From NCBI GenBank assembly GCA_016930675.1, contig JAFGGG010000010.1, positions 1 to 64,000 of the forward strand: a stretch of 64,000 nt of DNA. Reading direction: 5' to 3'. Within the stretch, counting starts at the first letter, position 1. Every line of letters begins with the position of its first letter. The translations under genes and the position numbers were made by a program. The notes beneath the pieces were generated by a model. It had not been told where the DNA came from and did no database searches. It saw only the letters and a list, made by a program, of their open reading frames with translations. Below are positions 17,349 to 25,311 of the stretch, piece after piece. This DNA is from Spirochaetales bacterium (GTDB lineage: Bacteria > Spirochaetota > Spirochaetia > SZUA-6 > RPPD01).

Positions 17349-18083
17349 CCTCCATTTTTTTAGTTGTCGAGCAATATCATCCTGAATGGTATCTAACAAA
17401 ACCTGAATATCATGTTTTCCTTTTACATGCGGATATATCTTTAAAATTTTGACTTGATATAACAACCCCTTTAATTTGGTAAACAACTCCTTAGCAGTAG
17501 AAATTTTGTACCCGCCGTCTACGGCAACCGCGACAACCGGTAAATTGCTGTGTTCCAGCAGAATACGCAGACCCGCTGAATGGAATTTATTTAATTCCCC
17601 CGTGCGGGAGCGTGTGCCTTCGGCAAAAACCACGGGACACGCGGATTTACCTTTTGAAATGGCAAGACGTATAAGGTGGTTTTTTGTTCGTTTAAAACCA
17701 CCTTTCCTCTGCAAAAATGCGTGCTGACCATTGCGAAGAATAACAGACACCGCGGGTATCCCCCACTTTAATTCTCTTTTGGCAGCGAATTTCAAATCAT
17801 GATCGGGGAAGGTACAGACCAGAATAACAATATCAGCCAGGCTTTGATGGTTGCTCACAATAATGAACTTATTCGGAAGTTTTGTTTTGATGTCCGATTC
17901 TACCTGAAAGTTTAATCTTGCATAAAACCGGGCTAAAAACAACGCTTTATGACAGGTTGTTTTGAGGAACTTGTTCCAAAATTCCAGGCGATTTTTAGGT
18001 CGAACCAAGTGGTATAACTTTGATGTAATATCCCAAGCTATTGTAGATATAAAATAACAAAGCAAAAAAAGTAAAGAACTCAT
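17340..18083 (-). CDS. plsC: 1-acyl-sn-glycerol-3-phosphate acyltransferase
   Basis: 247 residues from an ATG at 18083, which has AAAAGGA upstream on the minus strand; the frame is open 32 codons further to 18179 but that part lacks an SD. An N-terminal membrane helix is followed by the acyltransferase motifs: NHQSLAD (HX4D, motif I), a basic KFAAKRELKWGIP stretch (motif II), FAEGTRSRTGE (motif III) and LPVVAVAVDG (motif IV). The enzyme adds the second acyl chain in phosphatidic acid synthesis at the inner membrane. Convergent with the zinc-ribbon gene and sharing its terminator. Confidence 0.9.
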   Translation of the reverse strand: MSSLLFLLCYFISTIAWDITSKLYHLVRPKNRLEFWNKFLKTTCHKALFLARFYARLNFQVESDIKTKLPNKFIIVSNHQSLADIVILVCTFPDHDLKFAAKRELKWGIPAVSVILRNGQHAFLQRKGGFKRTKNHLIRLAISKGKSACPVVFAEGTRSRTGELNKFHSAGLRILLEHSNLPVVAVAVDGGYKISTAKELFTKLKGLLYQVKILKIYPHVKGKHDIQVLLDTIQDDIARQLKKWRKK

Positions 18084-18206
18084 AATTATTCCTTTTAAAC
18101 ACAGTGTAGTAGGAATTCTCTTATTTGAACAGTGTCTTTTTATATGATTTATCTGCTGTTTTTGCAATACAAAAAACAAGAACTTCGATAACTACCGTAT
18201 TTTAAC

Positions 18207-18235
18207 TTGACATAGAAATTTATTTTTGTTACTTT
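18207..18235 (+). promoter_or_regulatory. Promoter of rpsT
   Basis: TTGACA at 18207-18212, 17-base spacer, TACTTT at 18230-18235. About 44 bases ahead of the rpsT start. Confidence 0.65.
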
Positions 18236-18278
18236 AATGGATCAAAACTAAAAAATGACCGTATAAGGAGTTATCATC

Positions 18279-18542
18279 TTGGGAGCAAAAGGAACTGCTG
18301 CAAAAAGACAAAGACAAAATGAGAAGCAGAGATTAATAAATAAGGCGATTAAAACCAATATCAAACATACTACGAAAAAACTTTTAGGCATTGTCAAAGA
18401 TAAAAAGAAGCAAGAGGCTGAAAAATTTTATAAAGAGTTCGGAAGCCTTGTGGATAAAGCAGTGACAAAGGGTGTGTACCATAAAAACAACGCTGCACGC
18501 AAAAAGTCACGAATGATGAAAAAGATCAATGCAATTCTATAA
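18279..18542 (+). CDS. rpsT: 30S ribosomal protein S20
   Basis: 87 residues, the normal size. TTG start at 18279 with AAGGAG at 18265-18270. Typical features: AAKRQRQNEKQRLINKA near the N-terminus, then a helix bundle ending in AVTKGVYHKNNAARKKSR. S20 binds the 5' and central parts of 16S rRNA early in 30S assembly. It is followed by HU and Lnt, an order I recognise from Treponema, and this is one of the main reasons for calling the window a spirochaete. Confidence 0.96.
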   Translation: MGAKGTAAKRQRQNEKQRLINKAIKTNIKHTTKKLLGIVKDKKKQEAEKFYKEFGSLVDKAVTKGVYHKNNAARKKSRMMKKINAIL

Positions 18543-18565
18543 CCTTGAAGGAAGAGGGTTATCCG

Positions 18566-18865
18566 TTGCAAGAAAAATTAACAAAAGCTGAGATTGTCGA
18601 AACTATTTTCCAAAAAATACAAATTAGCAAACGCGATATTTATAAAATAATCGACTTGGTTTTTGAAGAACTTAAAAATGCACTCGCCAAAGATAAAATT
18701 ATCGAATTACGCGGCCTTGGAACATTCGAAGTGAGAATCAGAAAGGGTAAAAAGGCCCGTAATCCCAAAACAGGCGAAACCGTTATTACCGAACAGCACG
18801 GTGTCGTGTTTTTTAAACCGGGTAAAGAGCTCAAGCAACTTGCGCAAGGCATTAAAGAAAGATAG
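18566..18865 (+). CDS. hup: HU-family DNA-binding protein
   Basis: 99 residues from TTG 18566 (GAGG eight bases upstream at 18554-18557); an upstream TTG at 18545 is possible but its SD would lie in the rpsT stop region. Sequence begins QEKLTKAEIVETIFQK and carries the HU/IHF beta-arm ELRGLGTFEVRIRKGKKARNPKTGE, with the Arg-Asn-Pro tip that intercalates DNA. Nucleoid protein acting as dimer. Sits between rpsT (24 bases) and lnt (30 bases), so likely co-transcribed with both. Confidence 0.95.
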   Translation: MQEKLTKAEIVETIFQKIQISKRDIYKIIDLVFEELKNALAKDKIIELRGLGTFEVRIRKGKKARNPKTGETVITEQHGVVFFKPGKELKQLAQGIKER

Positions 18866-18895
18866 TCTTGTAGTATCTATATACATACGGAGAAA

Positions 18896-20878
18896 TTGAA
18901 AAAAAAACCAGGTTTTTTCCTATTTTTCATTATTTTCCTTGTTGTATTCTCTCCTCTCTTCATAATTATTAATACAGTAATTCAATTTACAGATGCGGAA
19001 TTCCCCACCCCTTACGCGCCCGGTTTTGTACTTGTGCCGATTGCGGAGGTGGTTCTTGCGCTTTTGGGCCTGTATTACGGAATTAAGTTATGGCGTAATG
19101 AAACGGGGATTTTGAGGATCATCGAGAAGTACCTGCTCATACTCATAACGTATGCCCTTATCGTATTTATTATGGCCTTTTCAGGATTACTGCCCTTTTT
19201 TAAGGTTTTGAGAAGTGTACTCTGGTTTTTTACAGGTGCTTCAGTATGGTATGCTTATCTGGCTCGTTCTCATAAAGTAGCCGATATCTATAAAGCAACT
19301 GTTCGTTTTCCGAGACTGCAGAGGGTTTCCGAAGATTTACTGCTCTTGGCCTTAGGAGCATTTTTATTCGCGCTTGGCTTCCCGAATTTTATCCTGTCCT
19401 GGGGCATGTTCCCTCTGGCCTTTGTCTGTCTTGTTCCGGTATTTTTTGTTATCGGGCGGGCGCGCTGGTCATTAATGTGGGTGTACGGTATTTTTTTTGT
19501 AATAACCGGACTTTCGTTTTACAGTTTTTGGCTGGTTCAGTTCCATCCGCTTGCTTTAACCATAACATTAGCCGTTTATATTATATATTTCCTGATCCTT
19601 TTCCCTTTGTTAAAGTTAGCCGTAACTTTATTCCCTACTCACGGTTACCTGCTTCAGGCTTTAATCTGGGTGGGGTATGAATTTATAAAGACTCTGGGTT
19701 TTTTAGGTTATTCGTATGGTATCTTGGGATACAGTCAGTATTTATTCGCCCCCCTTATTCAGCTCGCAAGTGTAAGCGGTGTGTGGGGTGTATCACTGCT
19801 TGTGGTCTTCCCGTCGGTGCTTTTGGCCCAAATGCTGAAGAACGGTTTTAGGCAGATGAGCAGTGAAATGAGAAAAATGCGTGTTTCATGGCTGGTATAC
19901 GGTGTGGTTTTTGTCTGCGTATTGGTATATGGTATTTTTAGTCAGCATGATCTTGAACAATATCAAACCTGGAAGGTCGCGCTTATCCAGTCCAATATTG
20001 ATCCATGGAAAAGCGGTGACGCGGCTTATAAACACTATTTAACCACACTTTTAAAACTGAGTGACCAGGCATTGAAATACAAACCTGATATTGTTATGTG
20101 GTCGGAAACAGCGTTGGTACCTTCAATCCGATTACACAACAGCAAGCGCCTGGATATAGACCTTTATACGCATGTTGTGAGGCCTTTTTTAGATTATATA
20201 GATACCAAGCCAGTACCTTTTCTGCTGGGAAACGATGACAGTGAGCTTGATGTGCGGGCTGATGGAGGCAGGCGTCATTATAATGCGGTGCTTCTTATGG
20301 AAAACAGAGAGGTCAGGCAGGTGTACCGAAAGGTACATCTGGTGCCCTTTACCGAATATTTCCCTTATAAACATATTTTCCCCGATATCTATCAATGGCT
20401 TAAAAATTCAGATACCCACTTCTGGGATAAAGGAAGCGAATTCACGGTTTTCAAGCAGGACGGTATCACTTTTGCCGCTCCGATCTGTTTTGAAGACACG
20501 TTCGGATATCTGTCGCGTGAATTTGTATTGAAGGGGGCGGATGTGTTGGTAAATCTTTCAAATGACGCCTGGTCCGCATCAGAGGTCGCTGAAATGCAGC
20601 ACATGTGTATCGCGCTTTTCCGTGCTGTTGAAAACCGTAAAACACTTATTCGAAGCACGACAAGCGGAATTACCTGTGTCATCGATCCGAACGGGCACAT
20701 AAATTCACTTCTTGAATCCGGACAAGCCGGTTTTCTCATCGCTTCGGTACCTGTACGTAAGGGTGAGCACACCCTTTATACGGTATGGGGAGACATGTGG
20801 GCGGTGATAATAGCAGTTTTCAGTCTAATCGGTCTTGTGATTGGTTGTGTAATAAAGTTTTTAAAACTTAGCACTTAG
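18896..20878 (+). CDS. lnt: Apolipoprotein N-acyltransferase
   Basis: 660 residues, longer than the ~510 of E. coli Lnt because of an extra N-terminal block of membrane helices (about 1-130). The C-terminal nitrilase-like domain keeps the catalytic triad: Glu404 in WSETALVP, Lys479 in YRKVHLVPF and Cys531 in APICFED. It transfers a third acyl chain to the N-terminal Cys of lipoproteins in the inner membrane, fitting a genome with so many lipoproteins. TTG start at 18896 with GGAG a few bases upstream. Third gene of rpsT-HU-lnt. Confidence 0.93.
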   Translation: MKKKPGFFLFFIIFLVVFSPLFIIINTVIQFTDAEFPTPYAPGFVLVPIAEVVLALLGLYYGIKLWRNETGILRIIEKYLLILITYALIVFIMAFSGLLPFFKVLRSVLWFFTGASVWYAYLARSHKVADIYKATVRFPRLQRVSEDLLLLALGAFLFALGFPNFILSWGMFPLAFVCLVPVFFVIGRARWSLMWVYGIFFVITGLSFYSFWLVQFHPLALTITLAVYIIYFLILFPLLKLAVTLFPTHGYLLQALIWVGYEFIKTLGFLGYSYGILGYSQYLFAPLIQLASVSGVWGVSLLVVFPSVLLAQMLKNGFRQMSSEMRKMRVSWLVYGVVFVCVLVYGIFSQHDLEQYQTWKVALIQSNIDPWKSGDAAYKHYLTTLLKLSDQALKYKPDIVMWSETALVPSIRLHNSKRLDIDLYTHVVRPFLDYIDTKPVPFLLGNDDSELDVRADGGRRHYNAVLLMENREVRQVYRKVHLVPFTEYFPYKHIFPDIYQWLKNSDTHFWDKGSEFTVFKQDGITFAAPICFEDTFGYLSREFVLKGADVLVNLSNDAWSASEVAEMQHMCIALFRAVENRKTLIRSTTSGITCVIDPNGHINSLLESGQAGFLIASVPVRKGEHTLYTVWGDMWAVIIAVFSLIGLVIGCVIKFLKLST

Positions 20879-20906
20879 AATTGAAATTTATTAGAATTTG
20901 GCAGCG

Positions 20907-20993
20907 GCAATTTGAAATTTGCTCGATTATAAAGACATTTTATTATAAACCCGCTATGATTCATGCCTTAGTATGGTGCAAATTTCAAATTGC
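20907..20993. repeat. 16-base perfect inverted repeat, 55 bases apart
   Basis: The 16-mer gcaatttgaaatttgc at 20907-20922 returns as its exact reverse complement at 20978-20993. No T-tract follows, so it is not a normal terminator. It lies between lnt and the receiver gene. Confidence 0.75.
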
Positions 20994-21060
20994 TTTAGAA
21001 AACCAATTGACAAAAATTGCTTTATCAACAACAATATAATGTCTATTCAAGGAGACGACG

Positions 21061-21807
21061 ATGAAAAACAAGGCAAAAATTCTTATTGTTGATGACGAAC
21101 CGATAAATCTCGAATTTTTCGATGTTATGCTGAGCCGGTTGGGTTTTATTGTTGAAAAAGCCGAGGATGGTGAGGAAGCCCTGGAGAAGGTTAAGGTGTG
21201 CGAACCGGATTTAATCATCCTTGATAATATTATGCCCAAGTTGAGTGGTTGGGAGTTTACCAAGCTTATTAAAAATGACAGCCGCTACAAAAAATATAAA
21301 AATATCCCTATTATCATGTTTTCGGCCATGGACGAGGTGAAAGATAAAATCGAAGGTCTTGAACTCGGTGTGGATGATTATATTACCAAACCTTTTAATT
21401 TTTCCGAGGTACTGGCTAGAATTCGGGCTGTTTTAAGAAACCGTGAATTGGCTCAACAGCTTTCAAGGCGTGAGATGCGCATAGGAATTATCGAATCACT
21501 TAATAAATCATTAATCTACTTTACCAAACATATCAAAACTCCCATTCAAAAGCTTATTGATAAATCTCATAATATAGATACCAAAAATCAAAAACAAATA
21601 AAGGAACTAATTGCCCTGGTTAAAGAGGAAAGCGAGGAAATACTGGCCACGATCAGCGGTCTTGAAGATGAGGTAAAGGAACTGCAGAGTAAAGGTGATA
21701 AACTGAAAAAAGGTGATCTTACTTTGGATGATTTGGAGCTTAAATTCCAGAAAAATCTTAAGAATTGGAAGGCGCGTGAGCTTAATTATGAAGGAGTTAC
21801 AACTTGA
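21061..21807 (+). CDS. Response-regulator receiver with H-box-like helical tail
   Basis: 248 residues. Receiver domain 1-125: acidic pocket Asp11-Asp12, phosphoacceptor Asp55 in IILDN, Thr/Ser at 88 in MFSA and Lys110 in YITKPF. The rest is helical and not a DNA-binding or enzyme domain. At 154-165 it reads FTKHIKTPIQKL, which resembles the H-box of histidine-kinase dimerisation domains (SHELRTPL): His157, Thr160 and Pro161 match, Glu and Arg do not. No ATPase follows. The C-terminal part is coiled-coil (KLKKGDLTLDDLELKFQ). It could be a phosphotransfer or pseudo-kinase adaptor; this is inference. GGAG lies nine to twelve bases upstream, and the stop overlaps the next gene by four bases. Confidence 0.8.
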   Translation: MKNKAKILIVDDEPINLEFFDVMLSRLGFIVEKAEDGEEALEKVKVCEPDLIILDNIMPKLSGWEFTKLIKNDSRYKKYKNIPIIMFSAMDEVKDKIEGLELGVDDYITKPFNFSEVLARIRAVLRNRELAQQLSRREMRIGIIESLNKSLIYFTKHIKTPIQKLIDKSHNIDTKNQKQIKELIALVKEESEEILATISGLEDEVKELQSKGDKLKKGDLTLDDLELKFQKNLKNWKARELNYEGVTT

Positions 21808-22025
21808 TTTCCAAAGAGATGAAGCAGGTTGTACAGCTTTTCGATAAAGGAAGACAGCTCTATAAGTTAATGAAATTTGATGAAGCAAAAGTTTATTTTC
21901 AAAAAGCACTAGACACAAAACCGGATGATGGTCCTGCTAAAGTCTATTTAGAACGGTGTGAGCATTATCTTAAGAATCCTCCCCCTCCGGATTGGGACGG
22001 AGTATTTGTAATGACAACAAAATAA
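21804..22025 (+). CDS. TPR mini-protein identical in layout to a cyclase C-terminal tail
   Basis: 73 residues from a TTG that overlaps the preceding stop (TTGA), with AAGGAG at 21791-21796. One tetratricopeptide repeat unit is seen: GRQLYKLMKFDEAKVYFQKAL. The C-terminus, CEHYLKNPPPPDWDGVFVM, is the ending I associate with class III adenylate/guanylate cyclases of spirochaetes, in which a TPR follows the catalytic domain. No cyclase domain precedes it here. Probably a protein-interaction module translated in step with the receiver protein. Function unknown. Confidence 0.75.
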   Translation: MISKEMKQVVQLFDKGRQLYKLMKFDEAKVYFQKALDTKPDDGPAKVYLERCEHYLKNPPPPDWDGVFVMTTK

Positions 22026-22051
22026 TATTACTGACAGAGAATGGGAATACT

Positions 22052-22465
22052 ATGGCAAAAATAAATGAACACAAAGGCCTTGAAAGAATTCGTACCATAT
22101 TGGGTAAAGAAACGGAATTCAATGGCATTATGAAATTTCAGGACTCACTTAAAATTAACGGCAGGTTCAAGGGCGAAATAGTATCTCCCGGTTTTCTTTA
22201 TATTGAAAACGGTGCCGAAGTAAAAGCAAACATTAACGTGGGATCTGTTATTATCGGCGGTGTGGTTAAGGGCAATGTTACCGCTAAAAACAAGCTTGAA
22301 ATGCTGGAAACGGGTAAAGTATTTGGTAATATCAGAACCGCTAAATTGAAAATTGCCGACGGGGTGGTATTCGAGGGGAAATGCGAGATGATTAAAAATC
22401 CTGAAAAGATTGATATTTTTACGGAAAATGTCGATCAAATAAAAAAGAATGTTGAATACGTCTGA
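22052..22465 (+). CDS. Second bactofilin
   Basis: 137 residues from ATG 22052; the frame is open 20 codons upstream, but that part overlaps the TPR gene. Beta-helix hallmarks: TILGKETEFNGIMKFQDSLKINGRFKG, then GAEVKANINVGSVIIGGVVKGN and METGKVFGNIRTAKLKIADGVVFEG-type turns. A helical tail follows. It is shorter than the bactofilin at 10234 and lacks the acidic tail. It is 27 bases after the TPR gene, so one operon with the receiver. This suggests a cytoskeletal scaffold tied to a signalling pair. Confidence 0.9.
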   Translation: MAKINEHKGLERIRTILGKETEFNGIMKFQDSLKINGRFKGEIVSPGFLYIENGAEVKANINVGSVIIGGVVKGNVTAKNKLEMLETGKVFGNIRTAKLKIADGVVFEGKCEMIKNPEKIDIFTENVDQIKKNVEYV

Positions 22466-22543
22466 AAACTTAACATTATTAAGCAAACACGGTAGTTATT
22501 CTCAATAATAATGAAAATTAGATCATAGTAGAAATATAAGAAA

Positions 22544-23269
22544 ATGCATGCAAATGATTCTATGGCAGGAACCGCTTTTTGCATTTCGGAACGGGATTTG
22601 TCGTCCGTATATCATGATTATGCGCATAAGGAAATAAACCTGCAAATCCAGCATGAGAATTGCCGACTGCTTTTCTTTTTAACGGGAGGTAAGAATAAAC
22701 AAAGACAGGAAGCATTCGCTTATATTGTTAAAAAGTTAGGTGCCGGGCGGATTCGGCAGGGCAGGATTTTACCTGCCGAGCTTGCTTTTACTGCATTGCA
22801 GAAAACAAATAAAAAGCTGGTGACGGCGGAATCGTGCACCGGAGGTTTATTGACAAAACTGTTGACGGATATCCCCGGAAGCTCACGGGTTTTCTGGGGT
22901 GGTTTTATTGTTTATTCCGATACAGCCAAGCAGAGTCTTTTGGGAGTAAGTCCTAAGCTGATACAAAGCAGAGGTGCGGTATCCAAAGAAGTAACGACCG
23001 CTTTAGCCGCTTCCGCCTTAACAAAGGCTGGTTGTGATGTAAGTGTTGCCGTAAGCGGTATCGCCGGACCTGACGGGGGAACGCGCCGGAAACCGGTGGG
23101 AACCGTATGGATATGTATAATAGAGAAGAAAAAGACACAGATCTGCTTAAAATATCAATTTAGTGGTTCGCGTGAGCAGGTACGATATAAGACAGCTACA
23201 GCAGTGTTTTTACTGATAGAAAGTTTGATATTGGGGATAGATTATCTTGACTATTATAGCAATTGGTAA
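22544..23269 (+). CDS. pncC: CinA C-terminal domain protein (nicotinamide-nucleotide amidase), N-terminally reduced
   Basis: 241 residues. Residues ~80-235 are the PncC domain: LVTAESCTGGLL with the catalytic Ser, GSSRVFWGGFIVYSD, GAVSKEV and VSGIAGPDGGT(R)RKPVGTVW. The enzyme removes ammonia from NMN, returning nicotinic acid mononucleotide to NAD synthesis. The first ~80 residues (KEINLQIQHENCRLLFFL then RQEAFAYIVKKLGAG) resemble the linker domain that in full-length CinA lies between the N-terminal MoCF-like domain and PncC. The MoCF-like domain is missing. The start is uncertain as no SD is seen. Confidence 0.88.
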   Translation: MHANDSMAGTAFCISERDLSSVYHDYAHKEINLQIQHENCRLLFFLTGGKNKQRQEAFAYIVKKLGAGRIRQGRILPAELAFTALQKTNKKLVTAESCTGGLLTKLLTDIPGSSRVFWGGFIVYSDTAKQSLLGVSPKLIQSRGAVSKEVTTALAASALTKAGCDVSVAVSGIAGPDGGTRRKPVGTVWICIIEKKKTQICLKYQFSGSREQVRYKTATAVFLLIESLILGIDYLDYYSNW

Positions 23270-23375
23270 TATAATTAAAGAAAGCATCTACAAATCGAAT
23301 AGTCTCCTAAGATGGATATTTCCTATTAATCAAAATGAAAAAGCAACAAAATTATAAAAATAACGGAGCACTTAA

Positions 23376-23510
23376 ATGCTAATTATTCGTTGGAAACCTT
23401 CAGTTTCAGAAGATGAATATAATCTTTTACCAGAGAACACTATTAAAAAATATAGACAATTTTGCAAAGGAGAACTTTATGACAACTGCCAAAGAAGAGG
23501 CGGCAAATAA
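23376..23510 (+). CDS. Possible rho leader ORF overlapping the rho start
   Basis: 44 codons, ATG 23376, GGAG at 23365-23368 with good spacing. It ends 29 bases inside rho in another frame, so it would couple to rho translation. The peptide (start [16 protein letters not shown], basic end) resembles nothing I know. Supported only by the SD and its position; it may be spurious. Confidence 0.4.
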   Translation: MLIIRWKPSVSEDEYNLLPENTIKKYRQFCKGELYDNCQRRGGK

Positions 23511-25074
23511 CGAAAATACCAAAAAGGTTGTTAAAAAGAAAAGATTCAAGGTAGAACTCATCAAAGATCCTGAGAATGGTAGTAGTAATGAGGAATTGGA
23601 GAGTGAAAATCAGGAAACAAGTAAAGAAGATGAGAATACTGCAGAAAAAAAGGCTCAACACAGCGACAGCACAAAAAATACGAAAACCTTGTCCAAAAAA
23701 CCTCCTCAAGAACCCATTTCCTCCAAGGTAGATAACAATGGGGGATCACAAGATAGACGAATTGAGGCATCGATCCTTTTTGATAATGATGGTGGAGAAA
23801 GATTCAATATTAATGATCTTTCCAAAAAAGATATGACCGAGCTGCGTTCCATGGCAGGAGAGTTCAATATCAATCATGAAAGCCTTATCACCTTAAAAAA
23901 GCAGGAATTGATTTTTTCCATTCTGAAAGCGCATACCGAACGCGGAGGAGTAATCTACGCCTACGGAGCTTTGGAGATCCTGCCCGACGGATATGGCTTT
24001 TTGCGTTCGCCGAACTACAGCTATCTGCCGGGTCCGGATGATATTTATATTTCACCGTCCCAGATTCGTCTGTTTAATTTGAAAACCGGCGATACGGTTG
24101 CAGGCCAGATTCGACCGCCTAAAGACGGCGAGCGGTTTTTTGCCATGCTGCGAGTGGAAAGTGTCAACTTTGACGATCCCTCTGTTGCTCAATCACGGAT
24201 TCCTTTCGACAACCTGACTCCGCTTTATCCCAATGAGCGATTCAATCTAGAAACCGTCACAAAACAGATTTCAACACGTATGATCAATCTTTTTTGTCCT
24301 ATAGGCAAAGGGCAAAGGGGATTAATCGTTTCTCCGCCGCGAACCGGAAAAACCATTCTTTTACAAAAAATCGCCAACGCGATTACCGCTAATCACCCTG
24401 AGGTCTTTATTATAGTACTGCTTATCGATGAACGGCCTGAAGAAGTAACCGATATGCAGCGCAATGTCAACGGTGAAGTGGTCTCTTCGACCTTCGATGA
24501 ACAGGCAACCCGACATGTTCAGGTGGCGGAAATGGTATTGGAAAAAGCCAAACGCCTTGTCGAACACAAGCGTGATGTGGTTATTCTTTTGGACTCTATT
24601 ACCCGGTTGGCCCGGGCTTATAATCAGACCGTACCCACATCAGGAAAAATCCTGTCAGGAGGGGTCGATTCAAATGCTTTGCATAAACCAAAGCGCTTTT
24701 TCGGCGCGGCCCGTAATATTGAAAACGGCGGCAGTCTGACAATTGTGGCAACCGCGCTTATAGATACGGGCAGCCGCATGGATGAGGTAATTTTTGAAGA
24801 ATTTAAAGGTACGGGTAATATGGAAATAAATCTGGATAGAAGACTGTCCGACCGCAGACTGTTCCCGGCAATTAATATCAAACGTTCGGGCACACGAAAA
24901 GAAGAGCTTCTGCTTTCCGAAGAAGAACTCAATAAAATATGGGTTTTAAGAAAAGTAATCAATCCTATGGATGATGTGGAAATAATTGAATTACTTATTG
25001 ACAGAATGCATAAAAGCAAGAATAATAGTGCTTTCTTAAAATCAATGAATACATCGACTGTTACGGCGGAATAG
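23479..25074 (+). CDS. rho: Transcription termination factor Rho
   Basis: 531 residues from ATG 23479, which has AAAGGAG at 23466-23472. Layout: a ~110-residue low-complexity, Lys/Glu-rich N-terminal extension, then Rho_N ([17 protein letters not shown]), the RNA-binding cold-shock-like domain ([20 protein letters not shown]), and the hexameric ATPase: Walker A SPPRTGKT at 285-292, Walker [20 protein letters not shown]-loop, and R-loop near [16 protein letters not shown]. An ATP-dependent 5'-3' RNA translocase that ends transcription. The extension is acidic and basic in alternation and probably disordered. Followed by rpmE after 21 bases. Confidence 0.96.
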   Translation: MTTAKEEAANNENTKKVVKKKRFKVELIKDPENGSSNEELESENQETSKEDENTAEKKAQHSDSTKNTKTLSKKPPQEPISSKVDNNGGSQDRRIEASILFDNDGGERFNINDLSKKDMTELRSMAGEFNINHESLITLKKQELIFSILKAHTERGGVIYAYGALEILPDGYGFLRSPNYSYLPGPDDIYISPSQIRLFNLKTGDTVAGQIRPPKDGERFFAMLRVESVNFDDPSVAQSRIPFDNLTPLYPNERFNLETVTKQISTRMINLFCPIGKGQRGLIVSPPRTGKTILLQKIANAITANHPEVFIIVLLIDERPEEVTDMQRNVNGEVVSSTFDEQATRHVQVAEMVLEKAKRLVEHKRDVVILLDSITRLARAYNQTVPTSGKILSGGVDSNALHKPKRFFGAARNIENGGSLTIVATALIDTGSRMDEVIFEEFKGTGNMEINLDRRLSDRRLFPAINIKRSGTRKEELLLSEEELNKIWVLRKVINPMDDVEIIELLIDRMHKSKNNSAFLKSMNTSTVTAE

Positions 25075-25095
25075 ATATTTAAGGGAGGATATAAA

Positions 25096-25299
25096 ATGAA
25101 GAAAAATATACATCCTAAATTTGAAGAAACAAAAATAAAATGCGCTTGCGGTAATGAAATTAGCACGCGCTCCACAGTAAAGGATATTTCTATTGAAATT
25201 TGCTCTCAGTGTCATCCGTTTTTTACCGGAAAACAAAAGCTGATTGATACCGCGGGACGTGTGGAAAGATTCAAGAAGAAATATAAAATTAAAAATTAG
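25096..25299 (+). CDS. rpmE: 50S ribosomal protein L31 (zinc-binding form)
   Basis: 67 residues. All four zinc Cys positions are present: KCACGN (two) and CSQCHPF (two), the C+ form. Begins MKKNIHPKF as usual, with [21 protein letters not shown] at the end. rho-rpmE order is widespread in bacteria. AGGGAGG precedes the start. L31 bridges the two subunits of the ribosome at the central protuberance. Confidence 0.96.
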   Translation: MKKNIHPKFEETKIKCACGNEISTRSTVKDISIEICSQCHPFFTGKQKLIDTAGRVERFKKKYKIKN

Positions 25300-25311
25300 A
25301 TAAATTAGATA

